From Verrucomicrobiota bacterium (GTDB lineage: Bacteria > Verrucomicrobiota > Verrucomicrobiia > Verrucomicrobiales > Akkermansiaceae): a stretch of 59,451 bases of DNA. Of the stretch, positions 9,527-18,819 are shown piece by piece (position 1 is the first letter of the stretch; each line of letters begins with the position of its first letter). Below the pieces are notes generated by a model. It made no database searches. It was not told the origin of the DNA and saw nothing but the letters and a program-made list of their open reading frames with translations. The stretch spans positions 1-59,451 of the forward strand of contig JAPLUI010000115.1 in the NCBI GenBank assembly GCA_026397725.1, in the 5' to 3' direction. The position numbers and the translations under genes were made by a program.

Positions 9527-12500
9527 TTAGTAGGAATTTGCGTTTGAGGCGGGTGCAAGAGCCGGTGGCCGGACCGGCGGGCGGGGAAGAGGGGTCGCCT
9601 TCAGCTCCGTCAGCAGGGCCCGCATGGCATCAGCCCAGATTTGATACCCCTTGGCGCTCAAGTGCACGCTGTCAGGTGAGATTTCGGAGGACAGCGTGCC
9701 ATCCGCCCCCAGAAAGTTCGGCGTCAGGTCGCAGAACCGAATCCACTTGCCATCGTTCAGTTTGGCGATGATGGAGTTGATCTCCTGAATCTTGCGGCGG
9801 TCCGGCGTGTTGGGCGCCCGATCCTTCGGAAAGGTGCCGAGCAGCAGGATCTGTGTGTTCGGGAGTTTCTCGCGCAGCCGCGCGACGATGGCGGTGACGC
9901 CACGGGCAATATCCGCGGCTGACTGCGACGGCGCGGCCATGACGTTGTTCACCCCGATCATCAAGACGGCCACCCGCGGGTTGATCCCGTCAATGGCGTG
10001 ATTCTCTAACTGCCAGAGGATGTGCGAGGTCTGACTGCCGGCGATGCCGATGTTGACCGCGCGGAGGGGAACAAACTCCTTCTCCCAGACCGCTTTGCCG
10101 ACGTTGAGCCAGCCACTGGTGATGGAATCGCCAATGAATAGAACGTCCAAATTGTCGGCGTGACTTCTCACGTCGGCCACCCGCTCGCCGTGCCGCATGC
10201 GCCACTCCTCATTGGGTCGTTCCGGTTTCGCCGGGTCATTCGTGGGCAACCGCACTACGGGTTCGCTTGGAACGTTCGAGCCGGCTGGGAGAATTTCGAT
10301 TTCCCCGAAACAGTATTGTGAATTGCGTTCGTGGCGGTCGGCACTGTCCAGCGGGATGGGCCTGTCGGGCGCGCCGGGTTCAGTCAAACTGAATAGCAGA
10401 CGTCGCCAGCCGGGCGCAAGATTGGCAGGAATGGTTAGGGTGAACTCTTCTTGGCGTATCAACTCGCCGACCTCCCACCGGCTGGTCGGAGGACGGAGCA
10501 CCAGGTTTGTGCTGAAATCCGGTGGCCGCCCGATGCCCACCAGGTTCAACGAGAGTTGGTAGTCCCGCCCCGTGGCGACGTTGGCGCGCCAGACCATCCG
10601 CATCTGAACGGACTGGCCCGCACTGACCCGCTCGCGGTCCAGCTCGACGCGCGCGATGGCAGGACAGAACTCAGCGTTCACCTCGCTAGGCGGTTTCGCG
10701 CTTTCTGCCGAGGATGCCGACGGCAACGCTGACAGATCCCGCCGAACTCTACCTTGCTCGGTGATGGTGACGTCTTTGCCATGGCGCTCCTCGGCCAGCG
10801 GGACACCGTCGCGAAAGACTTGGAAGGTCTTGGCATCCATGCGCAAATCGTAGAGGTGGTCGCGGAAACGAAACCCTTTCAAGGTCGCCGTGTCGAGCGA
10901 CTTGTTATAGTGGGGGCGCACCACCAGGCTGCCGTCATCCTGAGGCATCAGGCCGAACACGCCATGGATAATGGCCTGGGCACCGGCACCCGCCGAGATC
11001 TGCAATGACCAGCCCCGTTCGTGGTCCTGCATCGCCAGCTCCTCAGTATAGATGGTCTGTGGGAAATACGGAAAGCGATCCACCCAGAGCAGACAGCGGG
11101 AGAGCACGTCCCAGGCTCGCTCGGGCTCCTCCATGCGGTAAAGGGATTCCGCGATGCTCAAGGGCTGCCCCACATACTGACCGCCACCGCCCCAGTCGCA
11201 ATCCTGCATGTCCCAGTGTTCGTCGTCACTCAAGGCGATGGAATACATGCCATAGGGGCCCAGGAACTCGCCGGGAACGATGTGTTGCGCCAGACGCCGC
11301 CGGTGCGCCTCGGGCATCGACGGCTGGCGCAGCAGATCGAAGACGTGGTAGCTCATCACCCGGTGGCGGCTGCCGTCCGGATACAGATTAATGTACCAGC
11401 CGGAGCCCTCGTCCCACAAACGCCGTTCGATTTCATCGTGCAGACGCCGAGCGGCGGCCTGGAAGACATCGGCCTTTGCGTCGCCGCGTTCCCGGCACCA
11501 GTCAGCGACCTGCCGCAGATAGTCCACGGCCATGCCGTTGATGGCGGCAATGGTATGCTCGTAACCGCTGGCGCGGATCTCCAGCATCTTGCCGGTGCCC
11601 TCGCCGGCATCAATCAACCCGCCCTTCACATAGGAGTCCAGCAGAGTCTGCCCGCCGTCCCGGAAGTGCTCGAAGACGGTCTTCGCCCCCGCCTTCTCCT
11701 CGAGCAGCGAACGATCACCGGTCTGGCGCATGTAGCGCTGGGCGATATCGAGCAGAGCAAAGGGCGACTGCATGTAGAAACCGCCGCCTCCACCCTTGGC
11801 GCTGAGCCAGCTCGAGTTGAATGCGCCACCGGCGGACAGGAAGGCGGTGAGCATGCGTTTGGCCTCGTCCGGAGCGAACATGGCAAGCAGACCCGCGGAG
11901 AACGACACGTCCCAGCTCGTGGAATTGCCGTCGCCAAAGCCGAGATCGTAAAAGGGCCGGATCGGCGAATCGGTGCGGTCGCGCCGACACTGGAGGAGGC
12001 TGAGGATGGAGCGTTGATAGAACACATCCAATCGCGGGTTGCCGGTCTCGATGCGGGGCAGTTGCGCTGCGGCCCGGCGCAGCAGATCCACGGTCGTCTG
12101 GCGGCTGGCCGCGAAGCGTGCGGCGAGATCCGCTGCATAATGGCCTGCGGGTTCTGTGGCGTCGGCGTTGGTCACCAGGAGGGCGACATGGACGGTGCGC
12201 TGCCCCCGTGCGGGAACGTCCAACCGCCAACCATCGCCTTGCGACGGACCGATATCGCACACCGCCTGAAGCGTGAATTCGCCCTCCCGCCGACTGAAGC
12301 AGGCGTTGCGCTTGTTGTCACCGCGAGGTTGGTCGGGGATGAGGGTGAGCGACAAGGGACGGTCGGTGCGATTGCTAATGGTGAGTTCCTCGTACGCACC
12401 GTCCACATCGGCCGCCGGCAGAGTGCGGGTTAGCACGCCGAAGGAGACCAGATCCTTGCCGAGGTAGTGGTGAAACGTTCCGCGGCGGGTATATGCGTCC

Positions 12501-12946
12501 GGCGCCCACGTGGCTCGCTGTGACGGCAGGATCAACGCATCGCCCCAGCCCTTGTAGATTCCGAGTTCCTTGTTGGCCGGATTCCAATGCTGCCAGACAT
12601 TCAGCGTGCCTTCTCCCCACTCATCCTGGTTATCCTCGATTAGCGCGCCGAGGGTCTCCTCTCGGAATGATAGATTGAACGAGACGGGCACCCGGCTGAC
12701 CGCCCGGGGCGCGATGAACAGCTCAGCAATGCCGGTGACGGTGCGCTCACGGAAGGTCAACGAACCGCGGCCGTTGAACAGGCGCAAATCGGTGCCCTTG
12801 AGCGAGATTTGTCGGCGCGGCATAGCCAGCAAGTCCGGCGTCAGATACTCGCCTGCAAGGGACTCAGACACGGTGCCGCAACACAGCAGGAGCAGCGCCA
12901 CGGCGGCGGCGGCGTCAAAGCTTGGTCTAACGGGTAGTCTTCTCAT
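9527..12946 (-). CDS. Secreted (alpha/alpha)6 glycosidase fused to SGNH/GDSL esterase
   Basis: About 1139 aa from the ATG at 12946, which overlaps the upstream stop as ATGA and opens a signal peptide (to SESLAG). Residues about 30-720 form a beta-sandwich plus a helical toroid glycosidase (GDGNSTSWDVSFSAGLL, QDCDWGGGGQYVGQPLS, GWSLQISAGAGAQAI), similar in style to glycosyl-hydrolase clan GH-L/GH-G proteins. After a linker and a beta-domain (about 750-890) comes an SGNH hydrolase: block I FIGDSITSGW with nucleophile Ser, block II NIGIAGSQTSHILW, block III IGVNN, and DSVHL with the Asp-His pair about 45 residues before a proline-rich tail. The esterase resembles the PAF-acetylhydrolase type, so it may deacylate the glycan attacked by the N-terminal half. 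Confidence 0.8.
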   Translation of the reverse strand: MRRLPVRPSFDAAAAVALLLLCCGTVSESLAGEYLTPDLLAMPRRQISLKGTDLRLFNGRGSLTFRERTVTGIAELFIAPRAVSRVPVSFNLSFREETLGALIEDNQDEWGEGTLNVWQHWNPANKELGIYKGWGDALILPSQRATWAPDAYTRRGTFHHYLGKDLVSFGVLTRTLPAADVDGAYEELTISNRTDRPLSLTLIPDQPRGDNKRNACFSRREGEFTLQAVCDIGPSQGDGWRLDVPARGQRTVHVALLVTNADATEPAGHYAADLAARFAASRQTTVDLLRRAAAQLPRIETGNPRLDVFYQRSILSLLQCRRDRTDSPIRPFYDLGFGDGNSTSWDVSFSAGLLAMFAPDEAKRMLTAFLSAGGAFNSSWLSAKGGGGGFYMQSPFALLDIAQRYMRQTGDRSLLEEKAGAKTVFEHFRDGGQTLLDSYVKGGLIDAGEGTGKMLEIRASGYEHTIAAINGMAVDYLRQVADWCRERGDAKADVFQAAARRLHDEIERRLWDEGSGWYINLYPDGSRHRVMSYHVFDLLRQPSMPEAHRRRLAQHIVPGEFLGPYGMYSIALSDDEHWDMQDCDWGGGGQYVGQPLSIAESLYRMEEPERAWDVLSRCLLWVDRFPYFPQTIYTEELAMQDHERGWSLQISAGAGAQAIIHGVFGLMPQDDGSLVVRPHYNKSLDTATLKGFRFRDHLYDLRMDAKTFQVFRDGVPLAEERHGKDVTITEQGRVRRDLSALPSASSAESAKPPSEVNAEFCPAIARVELDRERVSAGQSVQMRMVWRANVATGRDYQLSLNLVGIGRPPDFSTNLVLRPPTSRWEVGELIRQEEFTLTIPANLAPGWRRLLFSLTEPGAPDRPIPLDSADRHERNSQYCFGEIEILPAGSNVPSEPVVRLPTNDPAKPERPNEEWRMRHGERVADVRSHADNLDVLFIGDSITSGWLNVGKAVWEKEFVPLRAVNIGIAGSQTSHILWQLENHAIDGINPRVAVLMIGVNNVMAAPSQSAADIARGVTAIVARLREKLPNTQILLLGTFPKDRAPNTPDRRKIQEINSIIAKLNDGKWIRFCDLTPNFLGADGTLSSEISPDSVHLSAKGYQIWADAMRALLTELKATPLPRPPVRPPALAPASNANSY

Positions 12947-13875
12947 ATTTGCAATTGGTTTGGTTTCTTCTCCAACGCGGCGCGGCCAATCGGGATGGTC
13001 ATTTCCGAGCGGTGGTAGAAATACATGCAGCCCAAGCTCAGCCCCGTAAGCAGATGCCATAGGGCGTGGCCTTGCAGCCAGGCGTCGGGACCGGTGAATC
13101 GTCCGGCGATGTCGAGTTGTCGGCAGATCACCGCTGCAATCAAAGCCGTGCCGCTCCAGCCCAGCCAGCGCACGTCAAGCTTTCGCCGCCTTCGGAACCG
13201 GTCCAGCACCGCGCAAAGGCTGACAATCGCAACCAGGGTGCTAAGCACGTTCAAGGAAGACATGGACCACTTGTAGAGAAACAGGAACACACTGGCAACC
13301 ACGACGAGTGCGATCCAGATCGGCCAGGTTGGCAGTCCTCGACGATGGCCACCGAGCGGCAAGCAGGGAATCCAGCGGCCAAGGTTCATCGCAATGAGCA
13401 CCAACAACGGGGGATACATCGAGGCCACGTCCAGTTGTTGACCGAACCGGGTCAGCGACGCATGAAAGAGACCGCTCCCCGCTCCTAGATTGCAGCAGGC
13501 CAGTCCAAATGTCAGGCTCAGACCGGGCGTCTGGACAAGATATCCCGCTCCGATCTGCGAAGGGCGGCACAGATCGTGCCAGCCTATGGCGATGCCGTAG
13601 AGACCCACGAGGACGAAAGCCAGATTGGACCAAGTGTTGGCGTGAGTCCGAAAGACCTCGTCGATATAGACCCGTTCTGCATATCCGGGGTGTCGGAGTT
13701 CACGACTCTCGCGCCAGCCATCCCATACACTCTGGTCGTGCCCGGCGCGAGAGAGGCCGGCCAAGGCCAGCGTCACCAGCAAGATCGCGCCCCAAGCGAA
13801 GCCGTGGATCCAAATTGGCAGGCGAGTTCTGCCACATTCATCACGGGTGGGGGGGATTTCAGACATACGTGGCAT
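12943..13875 (-). CDS. Ceramidase/CREST-superfamily membrane hydrolase
   Basis: A 310-aa multi-spanning membrane protein with about seven hydrophobic segments. It carries all recognisable motifs of the alkaline ceramidase (CREST) family: E73 and N80-TWSNLAF in the first conserved block, S134 and H138 in GAGSGLFHASL with D149 in GQQLDVASM, and H270/H274 in GHALWHLL. In characterised members these residues bind zinc and catalyse amide hydrolysis. The start could also be the ATG at 13866, which overlaps the upstream fragment's stop. The gene is stop-start coupled (ATGA) to the glycosidase-esterase fusion. Why a ceramidase-like enzyme sits in a glycan operon is unknown; a glycolipid substrate is one possibility. 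Confidence 0.85.
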   Translation of the reverse strand: MPRMSEIPPTRDECGRTRLPIWIHGFAWGAILLVTLALAGLSRAGHDQSVWDGWRESRELRHPGYAERVYIDEVFRTHANTWSNLAFVLVGLYGIAIGWHDLCRPSQIGAGYLVQTPGLSLTFGLACCNLGAGSGLFHASLTRFGQQLDVASMYPPLLVLIAMNLGRWIPCLPLGGHRRGLPTWPIWIALVVVASVFLFLYKWSMSSLNVLSTLVAIVSLCAVLDRFRRRRKLDVRWLGWSGTALIAAVICRQLDIAGRFTGPDAWLQGHALWHLLTGLSLGCMYFYHRSEMTIPIGRAALEKKPNQLQI

Positions 13876-14218
13876 CCGGACAGTCGAGCAACGGAATGTT
13901 GTTCTTCAGAAAATCCCAGGCCGCCGCGTTCGAGAAGGCTCCCTGGTAAACTTCCTCATCGTTGTGGTTGAACTCATCGGCGTAAGGCCTGAAATCCTCG
14001 GCTTTGAGCAGGAGCGGTTGAGCTGCTGGTTCAACGGGCTTGCCATGGAGCAACAGCGCTCCCAACGCCCAGGCGGTAACGAGCGCCTCAGTCAGAAGAT
14101 GTCGGCCCCTTGAGCTAACCCGGCATCTCCGCGCTCCGCCAGAGTGAACCTCAGCAGCACGGCGACAAAATAATGGAATAGCCTTTCCGGCCTTGTGATT
14201 TCGTATTGTGATTCTCAT
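13859..14218 (-). pseudogene. Truncated N-terminal stump of a glycosidase
   Basis: A 119-aa frame. Its second half (FRPYADEFNHNDEEVYQGAF, then NAAAWDFLKNNIPLLDCPD) closely resembles the start of large secreted (alpha/alpha)6 glycosidases, in which this segment leads into an FRWW-type sequence and several hundred further residues. Here a stop follows almost immediately (DATYV). The first 45 residues are Arg-rich and do not look like a normal signal peptide. I read it as the 5' remnant of a deleted gene whose body was replaced by the ceramidase-like gene. Comparison with families is from memory of motif patterns. Confidence 0.6.
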
Positions 14219-14324
14219 TGAACTCTCCTGGTGATACTGGTTGTGGTCAAGGTCTGGCCACCAATCCCATATCGATGAGTTGCAGCATCAGGTCCGCGAC
14301 CAATTCGCTGAGATGCCTTCCGCA

Positions 14325-16524
14325 TCATTCCGGCCCGGTGAATGTCACGCGTTGTCCTGGTTGGGTCGCACGCTCGACCACTTGGCCCGACCACGGGTTC
14401 AGCACCCGGAGTGATCCGCCGACGGTCGAGGTGATTTCCAGTTTCTCTACCTTGCCGTTCTTCTGTTCCGCTGATACCAGAAACCCGCCCTGGGCGCGCA
14501 GGTTGGTGAATTTCGCGTCCTGTTCCTTCGGCCAGCAGGGGAAGACCCGGATGATGTCGCCAACGCTCTGCATCAGGAATTCGGTAACCACGGCCGCCAC
14601 GCCAATGCTCTCCGGCATGAACGTGCCGTGTTCATGTCCCTGCCAGACAAACAGGCCGTTGGGCAATTCCCGGCTCTTGAACCATGCTTTCGTGTCTTGA
14701 ACCGCCTCCGGCATGGACAGTCGGGCCTTGGCGATATTGAACACGACATGGGAATTAGCATCGCCATGTCTGGTGTCCTTGATGGTGCGTCGAAACAGTT
14801 CCTTGACCGGCTCAGGAGAGAACCACGTAACCTGCTCGGCAGGAAATACCGGTGATGCGGGCACGGTGAGATTGTGCATCTCCACCTGTTTGTACTTGCA
14901 GCCGGCCCAATCCACCACGACCGGTTTGCCATTGGGATCAAGCGCCACCGGATAATCCGCGAGGAGGGCTTTCATGGCCAGGCACTCCGCAGCCAGCGCA
15001 CGGTCCTTGCCAAGTTCCCTCGACGCCTTGTCGAACGCCTCGAAGGTGTAATGCACATAGGCAATGTCGAAAGGACAATTGTCGATTCCCATGGCCCCAT
15101 GCTCGGGACTATACGATGGGCCTAGCAGCATTTTCCCGGCGGCGTCCTTGCCGCACTGTTTCATGAACGAAAGATAGAATCGCGCCGCTTCGCGCAGGCT
15201 CGGGTAGATCTTCGCCTCCAGATAAGCACGGTCAGGATCACACAGATGCTTGTGCCACAGATTCTGCGCGGTCATCCCGACCATGCCGATGGTCATTCCC
15301 CACGGATTCATGACCAGCGCCCGCTTGTTGACGCTCTTGCAAACGGCGGGATCGGGTTCATGCGCAAAGTGGCTGATCGTATAGAACACTCCCTCGCAAT
15401 CGAAGACTTCTTTGGCCTGCCATTGGGCCCGCGGCAGCAAGCTGTGGATATACGAGATCCAGGGGTCCGCGAGTTCGGGATGGTTGGGGGAAATGACTGA
15501 CCAAAAGGGCTGCCAGGAATTGTAATTAAAATGGAAGTCGCCATGCCAGGGGGTCTTGTCGGTTGCCAGCGGAGGCATGATCCCTACGGGATATTTTCCG
15601 CCCGGCTGGGAAACGGTTCTCGCGAAGTACATCATCCGATACCACCAGTGTTGCAGGTCGCGGTCACCCAACTCCACTCCGCTGCGCGCCCAGAACTCGT
15701 GCCAGGCCTTCTCATGTCCGGCGATCAACTGCTCCTGTGACCGGGTCGCATCGGCAATGGCTTTGGCAGCCAGCGCGATGGCGGCCGAACGCACATCTCC
15801 CGTGCTGATGTCAAATGAGGTTGCCAAAGAGACCACCTTCGTGCTGCCCTCACTCGCGACCGCCACGCAGTATTGCATGCCCTTGTAATCGAGGTCGCCA
15901 GGCAATGTGACATGCAGCCACGCAACGCCGTTGGTCGTTCCGGTTTGCCCACCACGGCCAGGCTCGATGCTCACCGGCTCCTTGGTGGTGATGAGGAGAA
16001 CGTTCCGGTCGGCCAACACCCGGACATCGGTCTTGTCGCCGTTGCTCGAAGTGATGGTAGCAACCGCACGTTGCAAATCCAAGGCCCCTTGGGCCACGGG
16101 CGACTTCCCGATACGGAGCGCCGCCGCGCACACCGGCTCAGGAAATGAATTTACATCGTAGCTTGGAGGAGCGCCCTTCGAACCGGTCACCGCTCTGGTT
16201 CGGATATTCACCTTGGGCATAGGGCCATCCTTGGATGTGTCCACCCGTGCATCCCAAATATCGTTCTTGGTGATCCGGAGGAACAGGCCGCCCTCCTTCT
16301 CCCAGACAATCCCGTAAAGATCACCATTGCCAATGATGCCCGTCGGACATCTTCGACACCTCAACCCCGGCCTCTTGCAACGCCCCGGGGTAAGGAATGA
16401 GCGTCGCGCCTGGGGAATCCGCGCCGCGGCCCGGCGTGCTCGTCAGTAAACCTGCCGCAAGAATTGCCACGCTGGTCAAAGTGGTTCTAAAATGCTCTTT
16501 CATCGTCGTATGCTGGTTGGTCAT
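14325..16524 (-). pseudogene. GH95-like glycosidase split by a frameshift
   Basis: Two overlapping frames make up one gene. Frame 1 (16321-16524; likely start ATG at 16503) encodes a signal peptide and the start of the mature protein, ending in KMSDGHHWQW and a stop. Frame 2 (14325-16364) continues with PTGIIGNGDLYGIVWEKEGG, the standard GH95/DUF5703-type N-terminal block, and runs to the end. It includes WHGDFHFNYNSWQPFW and the C-terminal FPCWPKEQDAKFTNL block seen in GH95 fucosidases. The shift lies about 16330-16360. The long open downstream frame suggests a recent mutation or a sequencing error. The 105 bp after the stop hold an in-frame extension (HLSELVADLMLQLIDMGLV) with no start. Confidence 0.7.
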
Positions 16525-16559
16525 CGTTTCAGTTCTCCTCTTTGTGCCCGCTGGACCAC

Positions 16560-18797
16560 CTACGGAATCTGGATTTTCGCCTCGTCAAAGCGCTGATGTC
16601 CATCTTTCGCCTCGGCTCGGAACTCGGACTTGAGGACACCAAAATTATCCATAGGGAAGTTTCTGAAGCCGAGTCTCAGCGCTGGCGAGTTCGGTTGCAC
16701 CCGGTAGTCTCCCTTGGCCGGGTCGATAAACAGCGGATCGGCAACCACCGAGTTCAAATCAAAACCCTGCTCCTGCCATTCAGCGAACGACACCAGTTCC
16801 TTCTTCGCGGTGTTGTTGAACACCTCCGGCTCTCCCTTGTTATTGAAAAACAAGTTATAGTCAAAGTGCGCGGCAAGGGCGAAATTGCAGCTCAAGAGGT
16901 CGTAGATGTGTGTGCCTTTGGTATTGACGATGATATTACGTCGAATCACGTCATCGCCATCCTTGTACCAAGCGTGGAGCCCTACCGGGGTGGGGCCAAC
17001 GCAGATATTGTTCTCCACCAGGCGGAAAAAGCCTTCACGCAGCTTGAAGCAAGTGCCCAGGCAAAGGTTATTGTAGATGTGATAGTTGGAAGATCCATCG
17101 TCGAGATCAATACCGTGGGACTCATTCTTGGACCCGTGGGCGAAGCGGTTGTGACGGATAATGGTCTTCTTGAAGTTATCGACCAGAGACATCGTCCGTG
17201 TCATCTCCTTCTCGGAACCGCCCCACCAATGCCGGCCACGTCCCCAGGAGTTGAAAGGCCCGTGGTCGCCGGACCCGCGCACCGCGTCGAACACGTCATT
17301 GTCTTCGATGACGTGTCCGCCCCAGGTGTCGTCGTTGATGCAAATGCCCGCCCGCGGGACGTGGTAGATCGTGTTGTGACTGACCATAATCTCCGCGGCC
17401 ATCGAGATAATCACACCGGCAGTCTGTTTGCCGACGAGGCCGATGTCATGAATCAGATTGTCATGGATCTCGCATAGAGCGGGGTAGTTCGGCGTCTTTG
17501 GACCGACCATTCTGTCTTGCGGGTTTTCGATGGGTTTGAGCCAGGTCGAGCCGTCGCGAACGGCGTTAAAGTCACCGACCAGACAAATGGCGCTATCGTT
17601 GGCCTCAGTGAATTTACAACCGGCGACCTTGGTCCGGCGGTTATAATTGCTGATGAACACGCCGTTGCCGCCCACCTGGTCAAAGAAACAATCGGTCACT
17701 GAGCAGTCCTCGGCACCATCAAAGAACACCGCCCCGGCCCGGACAATCGACCAGTCTCCCCGGAGCAGCGGCTCATATTTGTCGAGCACGGTGCGGGCCG
17801 TCTCGGTCAGTGTCAGTCCGGAAAGATGGATGTTCCGCACCGGCTGTTGCAGCGAGCCGCGAAACTCGACGAGCTGCTTGAGGACCACAGCCTCTATGCG
17901 GGCGTTGGCAAGATCCAGCTCCGGAGGTGGCATGAAGAAGAGAACTCCACTATTTGCATCGAAATACCACTCCTCCGGCGCATCCAGTTCCTCAAAGATG
18001 TTCTCGACATGCCGATAGTTGTCGTCCAACTTGAAATAATCCACTTCGCGCGGGTTGATTTGGTCACCACCCTGAAGCTTCACGTTGCCCTTATCGTCCA
18101 CGCCGGTAATTCGGTAATGAAGGCTCCCCCACTGAGCACTGGCCAAACCATGGACAGAGCCGCCGACCGGATCCTTCCACCGCCTGACCCGCTCGGGACT
18201 CAGCGAATCGTTGCTACAGCCGGAACCGTAGTATTCGTAATCCCCGGAGAAATTTGGGTAGCGGGCCAAATGTTGCCGGCGTCCGTTGACGAACAGTTGC
18301 GTAAAGGCGAGCTTGCCCTTCTGCGCAGCCGGAATATCCGCTTGGAAGATTCCGTTCCGGTAGGGTTTCCAGGTCAGCGCGAGTTTCACACCGCCACTCA
18401 ACACGGGCTTTTCCTTCTCAAAAGCCGCGAATTGTACCGGCGCATTGTGGCTGCCCGAGTCCTCGGCGGTGAACACCAGCGGCTCATGCAGATAATACGT
18501 GCCGCCCCGAAGGTAGACCGTGATAGGCAATTTCGAAGTCTCTTTCATCTTGCGCACAGCGGCGCGGGCCCGGGCAAGGGTGGCAAATGGCTGGCTTTTC
18601 GTGCCGCTGTTTGTGTCAAGACCGTCGGGGGCCAAGAACAATTCCACCTTTGCCTGCGGTTGATTTTGCTCCGCACTTGCGCGACTCACACCGGTGCCGG
18701 CCAGCAGACCCAGTGCTGCGAGCGCGGTGGAGATACGGACGGCGGGCAGCAGGGTGAGGTAGGGGAGCATGCAATGGAGTGGCTTTAGCTGTTTCAT
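16560..18797 (-). CDS. Secreted right-handed parallel beta-helix glycosidase, GH141-like
   Basis: About 745 aa from the ATG at 18797, which precedes a signal peptide ending near SRASA. The mature N-terminus has the pattern typical of parallel beta-helix carbohydrate enzymes (FLAPDGLDTNSGTKSQPFAT, then LPITVYLRGGTYYL). The body shows repeated helix rungs (NNLCLGTCFKL, ENNICVGPTPVG, RRNIIVNTKGTH). The block GDHGPFNSWGRGRHWWGG is characteristic of beta-helix proteins related to GH141 (alpha-L-fucosidase or xylanase in studied members). Exact specificity cannot be read. It lies between the GH2 gene and the frameshifted GH95-like gene on the same strand. Confidence 0.75.
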   Translation of the reverse strand: MKQLKPLHCMLPYLTLLPAVRISTALAALGLLAGTGVSRASAEQNQPQAKVELFLAPDGLDTNSGTKSQPFATLARARAAVRKMKETSKLPITVYLRGGTYYLHEPLVFTAEDSGSHNAPVQFAAFEKEKPVLSGGVKLALTWKPYRNGIFQADIPAAQKGKLAFTQLFVNGRRQHLARYPNFSGDYEYYGSGCSNDSLSPERVRRWKDPVGGSVHGLASAQWGSLHYRITGVDDKGNVKLQGGDQINPREVDYFKLDDNYRHVENIFEELDAPEEWYFDANSGVLFFMPPPELDLANARIEAVVLKQLVEFRGSLQQPVRNIHLSGLTLTETARTVLDKYEPLLRGDWSIVRAGAVFFDGAEDCSVTDCFFDQVGGNGVFISNYNRRTKVAGCKFTEANDSAICLVGDFNAVRDGSTWLKPIENPQDRMVGPKTPNYPALCEIHDNLIHDIGLVGKQTAGVIISMAAEIMVSHNTIYHVPRAGICINDDTWGGHVIEDNDVFDAVRGSGDHGPFNSWGRGRHWWGGSEKEMTRTMSLVDNFKKTIIRHNRFAHGSKNESHGIDLDDGSSNYHIYNNLCLGTCFKLREGFFRLVENNICVGPTPVGLHAWYKDGDDVIRRNIIVNTKGTHIYDLLSCNFALAAHFDYNLFFNNKGEPEVFNNTAKKELVSFAEWQEQGFDLNSVVADPLFIDPAKGDYRVQPNSPALRLGFRNFPMDNFGVLKSEFRAEAKDGHQRFDEAKIQIP

Positions 18798-18819
18798 AAT
18801 GGTGGGTATGATTGCTAAT

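Noticed and set aside
11021..12433. 470-codon open frame on plus, opposite the glycosidase-esterase gene
   Set aside because: It is antisense to a gene with clear motifs; its His/Gly/Ala-rich composition is the mirror of GC-rich coding DNA, with no domain and no ribosome site.
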